Numbered from the stretch's first letter, positions 8,577 through 16,584 are shown. The stretch: 64,000 bases of DNA from Bradyrhizobium sp. Ghvi (GCF_900115265.1 NZ_FOVU01000002.1:310001-374000); one strand, 5' to 3'. Notes: a model not told the origin generated them from the letters alone. A program made the numbers and translations.

Positions 8577-9077
8577 TCAAAACTCCAGCTTGTCACGTAT
8601 AGCCGCGATGCCGGCTCTCGCGCACGCTTCATCCGCGTCGCCACCCGGCGCTCCGGACACGCCGACCGCTCCGACCAGAGAGCCGCCTGCTTCGACGATC
8701 AACCCACCTCCTATGGTGACCACCCCCGGAAGACTCCGAATGCCCGCCTGCATCATGCCCGGCTGGCTGGCCGCATTCAGCTCTGCCGTACTGGTCTTGA
8801 ACGACGCAGCCGTCCAGGCCTTGCCCGATGCCGTTGACGGCGTATGGGGGCCCGCAAAGCGGTCACGCAACATGACTTGCGTCACGCCGGAGCGATCGAC
8901 GACGGCGACGGCAACCTGGTAGCCATGATCACGGCAGCTCCCCAGCGCAGCGGTCGCGAGATCGAGCGCCAGCTCCGGAGTAAGTGATTTGTAGGCCACC
9001 AAAGCTTCTTCTGCCCGCATTGGGCAGACGGACGCGATCAGCAGGGCCGTCGCGGCCGACAGACATCGGACATTCAT
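8577..9077 (-). CDS. Secreted GlcG/HbpS-type heme-binding-like protein
   Basis: A 166-residue protein with a signal peptide (residues 1-20, ending MRAEE) and a GlcG/HbpS fold: LTPELALDLATAALGSCRDHGYQVAVAVVDRSG, RDRFAGPHTPSTASGKAWTA and the Gly-rich end GGSLVGAVGVSGAPGGDADE. Members of the family include heme-binding HbpS and proteins of unknown role found next to oxidoreductases. The ATG at 9077 has a GGAG site seven bases upstream. It lies 28 bp downstream of another secreted protein gene and may be co-transcribed with it. Confidence 0.8.
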   Translation of the reverse strand: MNVRCLSAATALLIASVCPMRAEEALVAYKSLTPELALDLATAALGSCRDHGYQVAVAVVDRSGVTQVMLRDRFAGPHTPSTASGKAWTAASFKTSTAELNAASQPGMMQAGIRSLPGVVTIGGGLIVEAGGSLVGAVGVSGAPGGDADEACARAGIAAIRDKLEF

Positions 9078-9105
9078 GGTGATCTCCGGCAAAGTGGACG
9101 ATCGT

Positions 9106-9795
9106 TTATTTGCTCTCACCATATGTCAGATCATCGAACAGGGTCACGCTATCCGCCTTGGTCCACAGGCCGATCATGCCGGCATCCGCGATGGTGGCAT
9201 CCTCCACTTCAAACAATGGCTTTCCGTCATAGGTCACCTTGAATCGACTTCCAGCGAAGTCGCAGCGCAGCAGGTGCCACTGCCCTGATGTCACTGGTGT
9301 GCTGACACCGTATCCGCCTTTGCGACCAACGATCCCCAGCGAGGTCCTGACACCCTTGATCGTCTTGTAGAGCACGACATTATCCTCCAGCGCATTAGCC
9401 CGGACGACGTAATAATTGTCCGCATCTTTCGCGCGCCAGACGATGCCTGCGGCGCGGTCTTCCGACCCGGTGACCGCCTTGAATTTGACCTCAACGAAGC
9501 CGTCGCGGATGGCGGTGCCGCTCTTGATGGCCACCGGAAACGTCGCGCGTCCTGATTGCTTGAGAACGTTCGGTTTGCTTGGCGCCGTAGGGTCGGCCTC
9601 GACGGTCCATTTCGGTTGTCCCTTGCCGGTCATCGTCAAGGTCCACCCCTCGGGCGAGATTCCGGCAGGAGTGTCGTCAAAATTCAGGGTCTCGGCCATT
9701 GCGGTTCCTCCCATTAACAAAATCAGCACAGACGCCACGGCGAACCGCGCGCGTAGAGAAGATCGCGAAGGAAAGTTTGCGAGGGTGCACATCAT
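9106..9795 (-). CDS. Secreted concanavalin-like (DUF1080/LamG-type) protein
   Basis: A 229-residue protein with a signal peptide (about residues 1-34, ending GGTAMAE). The mature part looks like a jelly-roll sugar-binding or hydrolase-like domain: FVEVKFKAVTGSEDRAAGIVWR, NYYVVRANALEDNVVLYK, GQWHLLRCDFAGSRFKVTYDG and IGLWTKADSVTLFDDL. The last motifs are typical of 3-keto-disaccharide hydrolase/DUF1080-like domains. The start at 9795 has AGGA eight bases upstream; ATG at 9792 is also possible. No catalytic residues can be assigned. It sits between the TauE/SafE gene and the GlcG-like gene on the same strand. Confidence 0.7.
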   Translation of the reverse strand: MMCTLANFPSRSSLRARFAVASVLILLMGGTAMAETLNFDDTPAGISPEGWTLTMTGKGQPKWTVEADPTAPSKPNVLKQSGRATFPVAIKSGTAIRDGFVEVKFKAVTGSEDRAAGIVWRAKDADNYYVVRANALEDNVVLYKTIKGVRTSLGIVGRKGGYGVSTPVTSGQWHLLRCDFAGSRFKVTYDGKPLFEVEDATIADAGMIGLWTKADSVTLFDDLTYGESK

Positions 9796-9842
9796 CAGTC
9801 GTCCTGTCCAATAGCCTTCAAGGGGCACGATGTCCTTATCCG

Positions 9843-10586
9843 TCAGTTCAGGAAAGGAAGCGTCGATGCGATCAGCGATATGCCCGCCAGCAGCAACAGC
9901 GCCAGCACTGTCTTGCGGAAGGTTTCGTCATCGATCTTTCCGAACAACCGGAAGCCCGACCACAGCCCGGCCACCATGAATGGAGCGCCCAGGGCGTACA
10001 GCGCCAGGGTTTGCTTCGTGATGCTCCCCGCAGCGGCTTGCGAAATCGAGATGACGACAAAGGCCGCGAACAGCACCGGCTGGAACACGGCCCTCTGCAA
10101 ATCCTTCGGCCATCCTCGCCATTGGCAAGAGATCGTCGAGATGATGCCGCCGAGGCCCGTCAACCCGCCAAGCAGGCCATTTGAGATGCCGATTGCAATG
10201 TCGGCTCGAGTCCCAATCTTGATCGGAGCAAATACCGGTCGCGCGAGACCGTAGATTGCGTAGACGATCAGCAACGTACCAACACCGAACCGGAGGTAAG
10301 CCGGATTCAGATACGAGAGAATGCCGACTCCGATGGGAATCCCGATGACGGTCCCGAGCGCGAGCGGCCACGCCTTGCGTAAATCCAGGCTGTTGCGCAA
10401 TTTGAAGATGCCATAGCCCTGCGTGAGCAGGCCGTAGCCTGCTATCAGCGTTGCGGTCTGCATCGGCGTGATGATGTGCAGCCAGACGCCCGATACGACG
10501 AGGCCCATTGCAAATCCGGAAAATCCGCTGACGAAGCCCCCAACAAGGGCGGCGAGCGCAAAAACCACGAAGACAAGTCCATCCAT
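9843..10586 (-). CDS. TauE/SafE (TSUP) family membrane transporter
   Basis: A 247-residue membrane protein with about eight hydrophobic helices and the family's repeated motif GGFVSGFSGFAMGLVVSG and GISNGLLGGLTGLGG. TSUP proteins are proposed to export sulfite, sulfoacetate or related organosulfur anions. The start at 10586 follows GGGGGAA; a longer reading from 10637 lacks support. It is 172 bp downstream of chrA on the same strand, so it may be a separate unit. Substrate unknown. Confidence 0.85.
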   Translation of the reverse strand: MDGLVFVVFALAALVGGFVSGFSGFAMGLVVSGVWLHIITPMQTATLIAGYGLLTQGYGIFKLRNSLDLRKAWPLALGTVIGIPIGVGILSYLNPAYLRFGVGTLLIVYAIYGLARPVFAPIKIGTRADIAIGISNGLLGGLTGLGGIISTISCQWRGWPKDLQRAVFQPVLFAAFVVISISQAAAGSITKQTLALYALGAPFMVAGLWSGFRLFGKIDDETFRKTVLALLLLAGISLIASTLPFLN

Positions 10587-10757
10587 AGGCCGTTCCCCCG
10601 AAAAACGAGGCAGACGAACGCTTGGATGGATATCCATCTGACGGGGAGGTCGCGGATCCCCAATCGACTGAGTTCACTCCCGAGCCGGCAGCGTTCGCTC
10701 CCGGCTCGGTATCGTCATGCCCTCCTCGCAACAATCCAGCATGCGCATCCTCATTTC

Positions 10758-11942
10758 TCATTTCAGCCCGGTCAGCACCCATGCCGGCTGAAGAACCGGA
10801 TAGGCGATCAGCCCAATAACGGCCGTGACGGCAATCAGGGCGGGGTTACTGACCTTCCAGCGGAACAGCACGGCGAGCGAGACGATACCGATCAGCGCGG
10901 TCAGCCAGTCGCCGATCGCGATCTTGCCGAGCAGTAAGCATGCGCCCAGAATGGTTCCGATCGCTGCCGCGTAGGCGCCCTTCACGAAGCCCTGCACGTT
11001 CGGATTGTTGCGGTGTCGCGCCAGCAACGGCGCGACGATCAGGACCAGCAGGAACGACGGCAGGAATATCCCGACCGTGGAAATCAGCGAGCCCCAGAAG
11101 CCCGCCACCAAATAGCCGACGAAAGTGGCCGTGATCACGACCGGGCCGGGGCTCATCATGCCGATCGCGACAGCGACCAGAAATTCGCGCTCGTTGAGCC
11201 AGCCATACTGCTGCACCAGCCCCTGCTCCAGGAATGGAACGATCACGAGGCCGCTGCCAAACGTCAGTGAACCCGCTTTGAGAAAGAACAGCAGCAGCTT
11301 CCCCAACGTCGATCCGGTCGCGGCCGGCGCGACGCCGGGTGCCGCTGCCGGGATCACCGCAAGCTGAAGAGCGACCGGCGCGCGCTTGATGTTGCCGTAA
11401 TAGATGATCCCGACGATCCCTGCCCCGATGAACAGAAATGCGACCTCCGCCTTCAGGATCACGGTCACGGCGAGACAGATCGCGGCGATCGCCCATTGCA
11501 GCCAATCTTCCATGCCGAGCTTGGCGAGGCGATAGCAGGAATGTAGGATCAGCGCGATCACGGCCGGGCTGACGCCATAAAAGATGCCGGTGACCGCCTT
11601 CAGATCCCCGAGATGGACATAGAGCGCGCCGAGCACCGCGACGATGACGAAGTTCGGCAGGATGAACGCCCAGCCGCCGGCCCACGCGCCCCAGAAGCCG
11701 CAACGCAAATAAGCGATGAAAATGCCCACCTGGATCGCGAGCGGGCCGGGAAGCGACTGGCAAATGGCGATGGTCTCGCGCATCTGCTCCTTGGTGAGCC
11801 ACTTCTTGTCGCTGACCAGTTCACGCTCCATCTGGCCGACGAGGGCGACCGGCCCACCGAAGCCGAGAAAGCCGAGCCGCAGAAAATAGCGAACCATCTC
11901 GCCCATTGCGCCGCGTTCGCTCGTCGTGGTTGAGGTCGTCAT
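10758..11942 (-). CDS. chrA: Chromate transporter ChrA
   Basis: A 394-residue bidomain CHR-family protein. Each half has the signature pair: FFRLGFLGFGGP-type FLGFGGPVALVGQMERELV with QSLPGPLAIQVGIFIAYLR in the first, and LTFGSGLVIVPFLEQGLV with MMSPGPVVITATFVGYLV in the second. ChrA exports chromate from the cytoplasm using the membrane potential. The ATG at 11942 overlaps the TGA of the preceding gene (TGATG), so translation is coupled. It is the last gene of an operon that begins with chrB at 15313. Confidence 0.93.
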   Translation of the reverse strand: MTTSTTTSERGAMGEMVRYFLRLGFLGFGGPVALVGQMERELVSDKKWLTKEQMRETIAICQSLPGPLAIQVGIFIAYLRCGFWGAWAGGWAFILPNFVIVAVLGALYVHLGDLKAVTGIFYGVSPAVIALILHSCYRLAKLGMEDWLQWAIAAICLAVTVILKAEVAFLFIGAGIVGIIYYGNIKRAPVALQLAVIPAAAPGVAPAATGSTLGKLLLFFLKAGSLTFGSGLVIVPFLEQGLVQQYGWLNEREFLVAVAIGMMSPGPVVITATFVGYLVAGFWGSLISTVGIFLPSFLLVLIVAPLLARHRNNPNVQGFVKGAYAAAIGTILGACLLLGKIAIGDWLTALIGIVSLAVLFRWKVSNPALIAVTAVIGLIAYPVLQPAWVLTGLK

Positions 11943-12349
11943 CACTTATCCCCGTTGCCGTAATATGCGGGCTGCAAAATGCCATCGAGCGGGCCGCCGA
12001 GTCCCATCGGGAGCAATTCGATCTGGTCGCCGCTGCGCGTCACCTGATAACAGCCGTCGTCGTTCTCTCCGAGATAAAGGCAAAGCTCGTCCTTTTCGAC
12101 GACCCATTTGCCTGTCTTCTTCACGCCCATCGAGAAGCTTCGTAGCGTGCCGTCCTTCTCATAGAGAAGCCGATAATGAATCTCGTCCGTCAGTTGCTTG
12201 CCGGCAAAGCGGTTGCGAATTTCCGTCCCGGTCAGCTTGCGAAAATTTGCCGCCCCGACAAAACGGGTATCGAGGGCGACCAGTCCGGCGATGCCGGTCG
12301 CGAGTGCCGTGATGAGGCACCTCACAAACTGCCCGTTCGATTTCGCCAT
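11942..12349 (-). CDS. Unknown exported protein in chromate operon
   Basis: A 135-residue protein with an N-terminal hydrophobic signal (residues 10-38) and a mature domain with FRKLTGTEIRNRFAGKQLTDEIHYRLLYEKDG and CLYLGENDDGCYQV. The latter has two Cys eight residues apart that could form a disulfide. Overlap with chrA by one base and 2-bp spacing from the Cys-rich gene place it firmly in the operon. The fold resembles small periplasmic proteins found in methanol or metal gene clusters, but I do not recognise the family. Function unknown. Confidence 0.75.
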   Translation of the reverse strand: MAKSNGQFVRCLITALATGIAGLVALDTRFVGAANFRKLTGTEIRNRFAGKQLTDEIHYRLLYEKDGTLRSFSMGVKKTGKWVVEKDELCLYLGENDDGCYQVTRSGDQIELLPMGLGGPLDGILQPAYYGNGDK

Positions 12350-12351
12350 TC

Positions 12352-12528
12352 TCACTTCTTGCAGGCCTTCAGGCACATTTTATACTCGGTCTTGCAGGCT
12401 GGACCGGCGTAGTTTTTCATGCACGCCGCGCGCTGTTCGGCGCAGACCTTGCAGGACTGCGCGTCAGCCGCGTGTTCGCTGGCCAGCAGACCAGCCAGCG
12501 CGAACATTGTGACTGCAAGATTTCTCAT
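12352..12528 (-). CDS. Small Cys-rich secreted peptide in chromate operon
   Basis: A 58-residue product with a signal peptide (to about residue 24, HAADAQ) and a mature part of about 34 residues with six Cys: SCKVCAEQRAACMKNY and CKTEYKMCLKACKK. The C-x2-C...C and C-x7-C-x3-C spacing suggests disulfides or metal binding. ATG at 12528 was chosen (TTG at 12534 is possible). A six-codon frame (MTGNCE) with a strong GGAGGG site ends over this ATG, which may act as a translational feeder. Family not recognised. Confidence 0.65.
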   Translation of the reverse strand: MRNLAVTMFALAGLLASEHAADAQSCKVCAEQRAACMKNYAGPACKTEYKMCLKACKK

Positions 12529-12555
12529 TCGCAATTTCCCGTCATAGCTCCCTCC

Positions 12556-13152
12556 TCAGCTTTCTCTCGCATATTGATCGTAAAGTGCGGAGGCGTTGTC
12601 CCAGCGAATAGCCTCCATATAGATGTCGACATAGCGGGCCGCCGCCGCACCGAAGTCCATGTGATAGGCATGCTCGTACATGTCGAGCACCAGCACGGGA
12701 CGGCCGCCGGCAAGCGTCGTGGTATGGTCGGCCGCCCATTGGTTGACCAGCCGCTTGTTGCGCGGTGAATAGGACAGGATCACCCAACCCGATCCACCGC
12801 CCTCCGCTTTGCCCATGGCCGAGAACTCTGCACGCCATCGCTCGATGCTGCCGAAGTCGCGTACGATCGCCTCGGCGAGAGCACCGCCCGGCCTGCTCGC
12901 GCCGCCGAGGCCGTCGAAATAGATCTCGTGCAGGATCATCGAATTCATCGCGATCAGCTCTTCGCGCTTCAGGCCGTTGATGACGAAGTTCGGCGCCTTT
13001 GCAAAGTCCAGCTCGGCGAGTTGCGCGCCGATCGCGTTGAGCCGCTTCACCGCGCCGCCGTAGTTGTTCTCGTAATGGCTCACGAGGACCTTTTCGGAGA
13101 TGCCGCTGATCGATTTCGGATCGAACGGCAGCGGTTTGACCTGGTAGGACAT
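12556..13152 (-). CDS. chrC: Fe/Mn superoxide dismutase, ChrC-like
   Basis: A 198-residue cytoplasmic Fe/Mn superoxide dismutase. The metal ligands are all visible: His in VSHYENNYGG, His in MILHEIYF, and Asp and His in DMYEHAYHMDFG. The usual DVWEHAYYLDY signature is altered (DMYEHAYHMDF), as in SOD proteins of chromate clusters. It removes superoxide formed when Cr(VI) is reduced. In TnOtChr and Cupriavidus the equivalent gene is chrC. Here it lies between the chrL-like and Cys-rich genes in the chrB-chrA operon. Confidence 0.88.
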   Translation of the reverse strand: MSYQVKPLPFDPKSISGISEKVLVSHYENNYGGAVKRLNAIGAQLAELDFAKAPNFVINGLKREELIAMNSMILHEIYFDGLGGASRPGGALAEAIVRDFGSIERWRAEFSAMGKAEGGGSGWVILSYSPRNKRLVNQWAADHTTTLAGGRPVLVLDMYEHAYHMDFGAAAARYVDIYMEAIRWDNASALYDQYARES

Positions 13153-13204
13153 TGCCCTGGCTCCTGTGCGTTTCCTTGCCGGCCGCGATCTCGCAGCCGT
13201 TGCC

Positions 13205-14149
13205 TCAACTCTTGGTGCTGGCGGTCTTGTCGAGCGCAGCCCGCAAACCTTCGGCGAGCCTGACGGCGTCGTCGTTCGCCCAGAAATGCATGAAGAACAG
13301 TCGCGGCTGCTCGTCCAACATGTGACTGTGGAGTGCGGTCACCTCGATGCCGTGCGTTCGCAGCGCCAGGATCACCGGATTCACCTCGTCGGCCGTCAGC
13401 ACGAAGTCGCCGGTGATGGCCGCCTTGCCTCCGCCGGTCGGTTGGAAGTTGATGCCGATTGCAACGCCCATCGGGCCGACAGGCGTGAGCGCCATCCCCT
13501 CTTGCATGACCGGATCGCGCCGCTTGACGTTGAACTGGTACACCCCGCCATTGGCCTGGCCCTTCACCCCGATGATCTGGTCGAGCTTGGCGGTATCGAG
13601 GTCGACGGCGGGCGGCGGGCTCGCCGGCGCTGCGACGGTGAGCGGGGTCTTGCTTTCGGCGAGCGCTGCGTGGATCGCGGACGCCAGCTTGACGGGATCC
13701 CCGTGGCCGGCGACGTGCATGTAGAAAGTCGCCGGGCTGGCGCGCAGCAGATGATTGTGGACAGCCGTGATCTCGATGCCATCAGCGATCATCTTGGCCA
13801 TCACGGGGTTGATCTCGGTTTCGAGCAAAACCAGGTCACCCATGACCATTGCGCCGCCATGGCCGGGCTTGAACGCAACCCAGCCGCCGAGCGCCAGCGC
13901 CGGCTTGATCGTCACGCCGTCCAGTGTCACTGCGAGGTCCGTGCGCGGAAAGCCGTAGCGGTGGACGTCGTCCGAGACGGCCGCCTTGCGGCCGAGAGTT
14001 TCGTCGATCTTCTGCCAGTCGATCGCCTCCGCGGCGTGGGCCGTCGAGAGGAATGGCGTGAGCATATCTCGGCCAAGCCTCTGGCCGGTCGCGCCGAGAA
14101 TGGCGGCGCAGGCTGCTGCGCCGATCAATACAGCGGTCATCTTTCGCAT
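13205..14149 (-). CDS. LppY/LpqO (DUF1259) protein with two domains, ChrL-like
   Basis: A 314-residue exported protein (signal peptide about residues 1-38, ending STAHAAEA). It contains two tandem DUF1259 repeats: residues about 45-170 (TDLAVTLDGVTIKPALALGGWVAF, EITAVHNHLLRASPATFYMHV) and about 185-305 (EVTALHSHMLDEQPRLFFMHFW). Each repeat keeps an AxHxHxL..P..F-MH motif with conserved His that could bind metal. ChrL of Arthrobacter FB24, in a chromate cluster, carries this domain. The ATG at 14149 has AGGAG upstream. It follows the PepSY gene by 10 bp. Confidence 0.82.
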   Translation of the reverse strand: MRKMTAVLIGAAACAAILGATGQRLGRDMLTPFLSTAHAAEAIDWQKIDETLGRKAAVSDDVHRYGFPRTDLAVTLDGVTIKPALALGGWVAFKPGHGGAMVMGDLVLLETEINPVMAKMIADGIEITAVHNHLLRASPATFYMHVAGHGDPVKLASAIHAALAESKTPLTVAAPASPPPAVDLDTAKLDQIIGVKGQANGGVYQFNVKRRDPVMQEGMALTPVGPMGVAIGINFQPTGGGKAAITGDFVLTADEVNPVILALRTHGIEVTALHSHMLDEQPRLFFMHFWANDDAVRLAEGLRAALDKTASTKS

Positions 14150-14159
14150 GGCATGCTCC

Positions 14160-14393
14160 TCATTTCTGCTCTTTGACCTGCCCGCTGCTGTCGACGACGA
14201 GCCGGACCGGCTTGCCATCCTTGATCGCCTTGGCACTGATGCCTTCAGCGGTCGACTTGATGTCGCTGACCTGCGCGTAGCCGGCCGCCTGTATCCGGGC
14301 GACAAGCTCTTCCTGAGAAAGGGCTAGCGCGGGCGAAAGTCCGCCCGCGCTTGCCAGCAGCAGAGCTGCAGACGCGATGATTTGCTTTCGCAT
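14160..14393 (-). CDS. Small PepSY-like periplasmic protein
   Basis: A 77-residue protein with a signal peptide (to about residue 25, SPALALS) and a compact PepSY-like domain: EELVARIQAAGYAQVSDIKSTAEGISAKAIKDGKPVRLVVDS. Small PepSY proteins act in the periplasm, often near metal or redox systems. The ATG at 14393 is favoured over the one at 14399 because AGGAG then has correct spacing. It is the second gene of the chromate operon, 98 bp after chrB. Confidence 0.8.
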   Translation of the reverse strand: MRKQIIASAALLLASAGGLSPALALSQEELVARIQAAGYAQVSDIKSTAEGISAKAIKDGKPVRLVVDSSGQVKEQK

Positions 14394-14491
14394 GATCATT
14401 CTCCTGGTCTTGCTCCCAGCCCAGGTTCCGTCGGTGTCGTCACCTTTCTGGCGACGACGGCGCGCTGCAGCGGCATGAACAGCCATGCCCG

Positions 14492-15313
14492 TTAGCGCTT
14501 GACCTTGTTGGTCGGCCAGTTGTGCGTTTCGCCGGTTGCGTCGCGGCACCATCGGTAAAACGCATCGTAGAGCAGCATGCCGGCATCCAGCTGTTCGAGG
14601 TCGTCATCGAACATGCGCGACAGGCCGAGCGAAGCAGCCAGCAGGCCCGGAGCCTCCGGGCTGAGATCGAGCCGCGCCGTATCGGCGGCCCGCACCATCT
14701 CGGCGAGCCTGACCATCGGCGGTGTCGAAAGTCCGAACTCCTGCACCATCACGTCGAAGGTGCAGAGTTCGCCACGGTGGCTCCAGAACACATTTTCAAT
14801 GTCGAAGGGCGTGGCATTGAACCGGTCGGCCGTGGCCTCGACTTCCGCGGCCGACACGTAAAGGAACACGGCGGCGGGATCGATGAAACGCCGGATCAGC
14901 CAGGGACAGGCGATACGGTCGATCTTGGGACGCGCTCGCGTGACCCATACCGTGCGGCCGCGTCCGTCGCGCTTGGGCATCCTGCTCACTGGAACGGTCG
15001 GAAGCTTCGCTTCCTTCCAGGCGAGATGGCCGCCTTCCAAGGATTCTGCATCAACGTTGCTGCAGCGGAGCCAGGCGGCCGTTCCTTCGCTGAGCTTCTG
15101 CCCCTTTTGGCAAATGACGACCACGGACTGCCCGGTCAGGCGCGAAGCCCAATCCTGAACGTCGAGATGAGAGCGTCTGGTCGCGCCGGGTATCAAACGC
15201 GGATCGGCCGCGAAATCCTCGTCTATGCGGACATCGATCAGCGTCGGCGCGTTGGCCGTGCCGATCAGGCGGGATAATTTGTCGGGTGAAATCGAAGTGT
15301 ATGATGTGGACAT
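14492..15313 (-). CDS. chrB: ChrB, chromate-sensing/resistance protein with rhodanese domain
   Basis: A 273-residue protein with an N-terminal rhodanese-like domain (residues 1-110; LIDVRIDEDF, VVVICQKGQKLSEG with the active-loop Cys kept) fused to a C-terminal ChrB domain (TVWVTRARPKIDRIACPWLIRRFID, FDVMVQEFGL, DAGMLLYDAFYRWCRD). ChrB proteins are required for chromate-inducible expression of chr genes and may repress the operon. It is the first gene of a seven-gene operon and has a promoter/operator 60-105 bases upstream. Confidence 0.9.
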   Translation of the reverse strand: MSTSYTSISPDKLSRLIGTANAPTLIDVRIDEDFAADPRLIPGATRRSHLDVQDWASRLTGQSVVVICQKGQKLSEGTAAWLRCSNVDAESLEGGHLAWKEAKLPTVPVSRMPKRDGRGRTVWVTRARPKIDRIACPWLIRRFIDPAAVFLYVSAAEVEATADRFNATPFDIENVFWSHRGELCTFDVMVQEFGLSTPPMVRLAEMVRAADTARLDLSPEAPGLLAASLGLSRMFDDDLEQLDAGMLLYDAFYRWCRDATGETHNWPTNKVKR

Positions 15314-15372
15314 GCTGCGCCCTTGGTGATCAGGACGCGATTCTTGGGCATGTCGCCTCGCGGGGAGATCGC

Positions 15373-15417
15373 ATTTCCCCGGACCGGAAATAAAAACCCT
15401 GGTGGCTGGGCTGTCAA
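15373..15417 (-). promoter_or_regulatory. chrB promoter with overlapping palindromic operator
   Basis: On the minus strand TTGACA (15417-15412) is followed by a 17-base spacer and TTTATT (15394-15389). An inverted repeat ATTTCC-N7-GGAAAT (15373-15391) overlaps the -10 box. A repressor bound there would block the polymerase. ChrB itself is the obvious candidate; that is inference. Confidence 0.6.
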
Positions 15418-15508
15418 CCCGCCCGTGCCGAAAGCTGCAAAGAAATCAACTCGAAGACATCATGGCTCGAAGCCGGCGTCGCATAGGAACCGCGAGCTAC
15501 CGGCGCCA

Positions 15509-16231
15509 TCAGCGCGGCGTGAACTGGTTGAGGTCGTGAATGCCCATCTGATGTTCGAGCTGGGCGACGCGAGCCGCCATCTTCTCGAAGCCATCTGCAC
15601 CGAACAATTCGTGCTCCTTCTTCTCGAAATCCTCGGACATCGCGTCGTATTCGTTGGAAGACACCACGTCTTTCAGTTTCGGAAAGAGATCAGTGTCCTC
15701 GCGAGCCGCGTGGGGTCGATACATCGTGATGAACGATTGCATCGCACCGATCAGCTGCCTCCGATCGTCGGCGTTGCTTCGGCCCGACGGCGCAAGCCTC
15801 AGGATATTGTCCGTGACCTTCCGGCCCGCCTCGTGCTGGCGCAGCAGGGTGTCCACCAGATCGGTCATCTGGCCCGCTGTCCTGAAGCGCGGAAAGACGT
15901 GCTGCTCCTCGGATTTTTCATGGTAGTTGTTGATGAAATCGCGGACGATTCCGGCGGACTGCGTGATCAGGGCGGGATCGAAATCCTCGTTTGACGAGAG
16001 CTTCCGGATTCCAGCCTCGTAGAGCAATAGCACGCGATCGAGCACGCCATGCTCGCGCATCAGATCTTCGGGCGGGGTGACCTCTTCGTCCTTCTTCTCC
16101 CTGCCCTTCTCCTTCGCGCCGACACTTTTGCGTTCGGCAAAGACCGGGCCTGTGACGACGGCGGGCGCCGCGATCGCCGCCAGCGCTCCTCCGAGCAACA
16201 GCAAGCGACGCTTGCTTGACATGACGACCAT
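15509..16231 (-). CDS. Exported hemerythrin-domain protein
   Basis: A 240-residue protein with an N-terminal Tat/Sec-like segment (SSKRRLLLLGGALAAIAAPA), a highly charged linker (residues 33-50) and a hemerythrin HHE domain. Di-iron ligand candidates are visible: HGVLDRVLLLYE, NNYHEKSEEQHVFPRF, RQHEAGRKV and RPHAAREDTDLFP. Hemerythrins sense or bind O2, NO or iron. The ATG at 16231 has GGGAGGG upstream; the ATG at 16222 is less likely. It is 52 bp after a 69-residue protein gene and shares its EcfG-type promoter. Confidence 0.85.
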   Translation of the reverse strand: MVVMSSKRRLLLLGGALAAIAAPAVVTGPVFAERKSVGAKEKGREKKDEEVTPPEDLMREHGVLDRVLLLYEAGIRKLSSNEDFDPALITQSAGIVRDFINNYHEKSEEQHVFPRFRTAGQMTDLVDTLLRQHEAGRKVTDNILRLAPSGRSNADDRRQLIGAMQSFITMYRPHAAREDTDLFPKLKDVVSSNEYDAMSEDFEKKEHELFGADGFEKMAARVAQLEHQMGIHDLNQFTPR

Positions 16232-16283
16232 CACGGCCCTCCCGTGGAGTTTTGGGCTCACACTTGGCGCGGGCGCCGGTCCC

Positions 16284-16493
16284 TCAGCGCCAGGCCTTTT
16301 CGTTCTTCTGCTCGTAATCCCTGAAGGCCTTCTCGAGCCCGCCCAGAACCTCGGCGGAGGTCTCGAACATCGCCTTGAGCTGTGGTTCATCCACCTTCTG
16401 CACGTCTTCACGCAGATGGTTCCGGATATCGTGGAGCGCCTTCTGCATCTTCTGGGTATGGTGCCGGGGATCGCGATCTGCCGCACTTGCCAT
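16284..16493 (-). CDS. Small conserved protein upstream of hemerythrin gene
   Basis: A 69-residue, largely helical, charged protein (KMQKALHDIRNHLREDVQKV, FETSAEVLGGLEKAFRDYEQ) without signal or membrane segment. AGGAG precedes the ATG at 16493. It is the first gene of the pair with the hemerythrin and lies 67 bp downstream of an EcfG-type promoter, so it is probably a general stress response protein. No family recognised. Confidence 0.7.
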   Translation of the reverse strand: MASAADRDPRHHTQKMQKALHDIRNHLREDVQKVDEPQLKAMFETSAEVLGGLEKAFRDYEQKNEKAWR

Positions 16494-16559
16494 GCTCAGT
16501 CTCCTCGCTGCTAATATGGCCTCGCCGGACTCGAAAAGCGTCTGGCGCGACGGCGCACC

Positions 16560-16584
16560 AACGGACGACGTCAGGCCTCGTTCC
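16560..16584 (-). promoter_or_regulatory. EcfG-type general stress promoter
   Basis: On the minus strand GGAAC (16584-16580), a 16-base spacer, then CGTT (16563-16560). This matches the alphaproteobacterial EcfG consensus GGAAC-N16/17-CGTT exactly and faces the 69-residue protein and hemerythrin genes. Confidence 0.7.
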
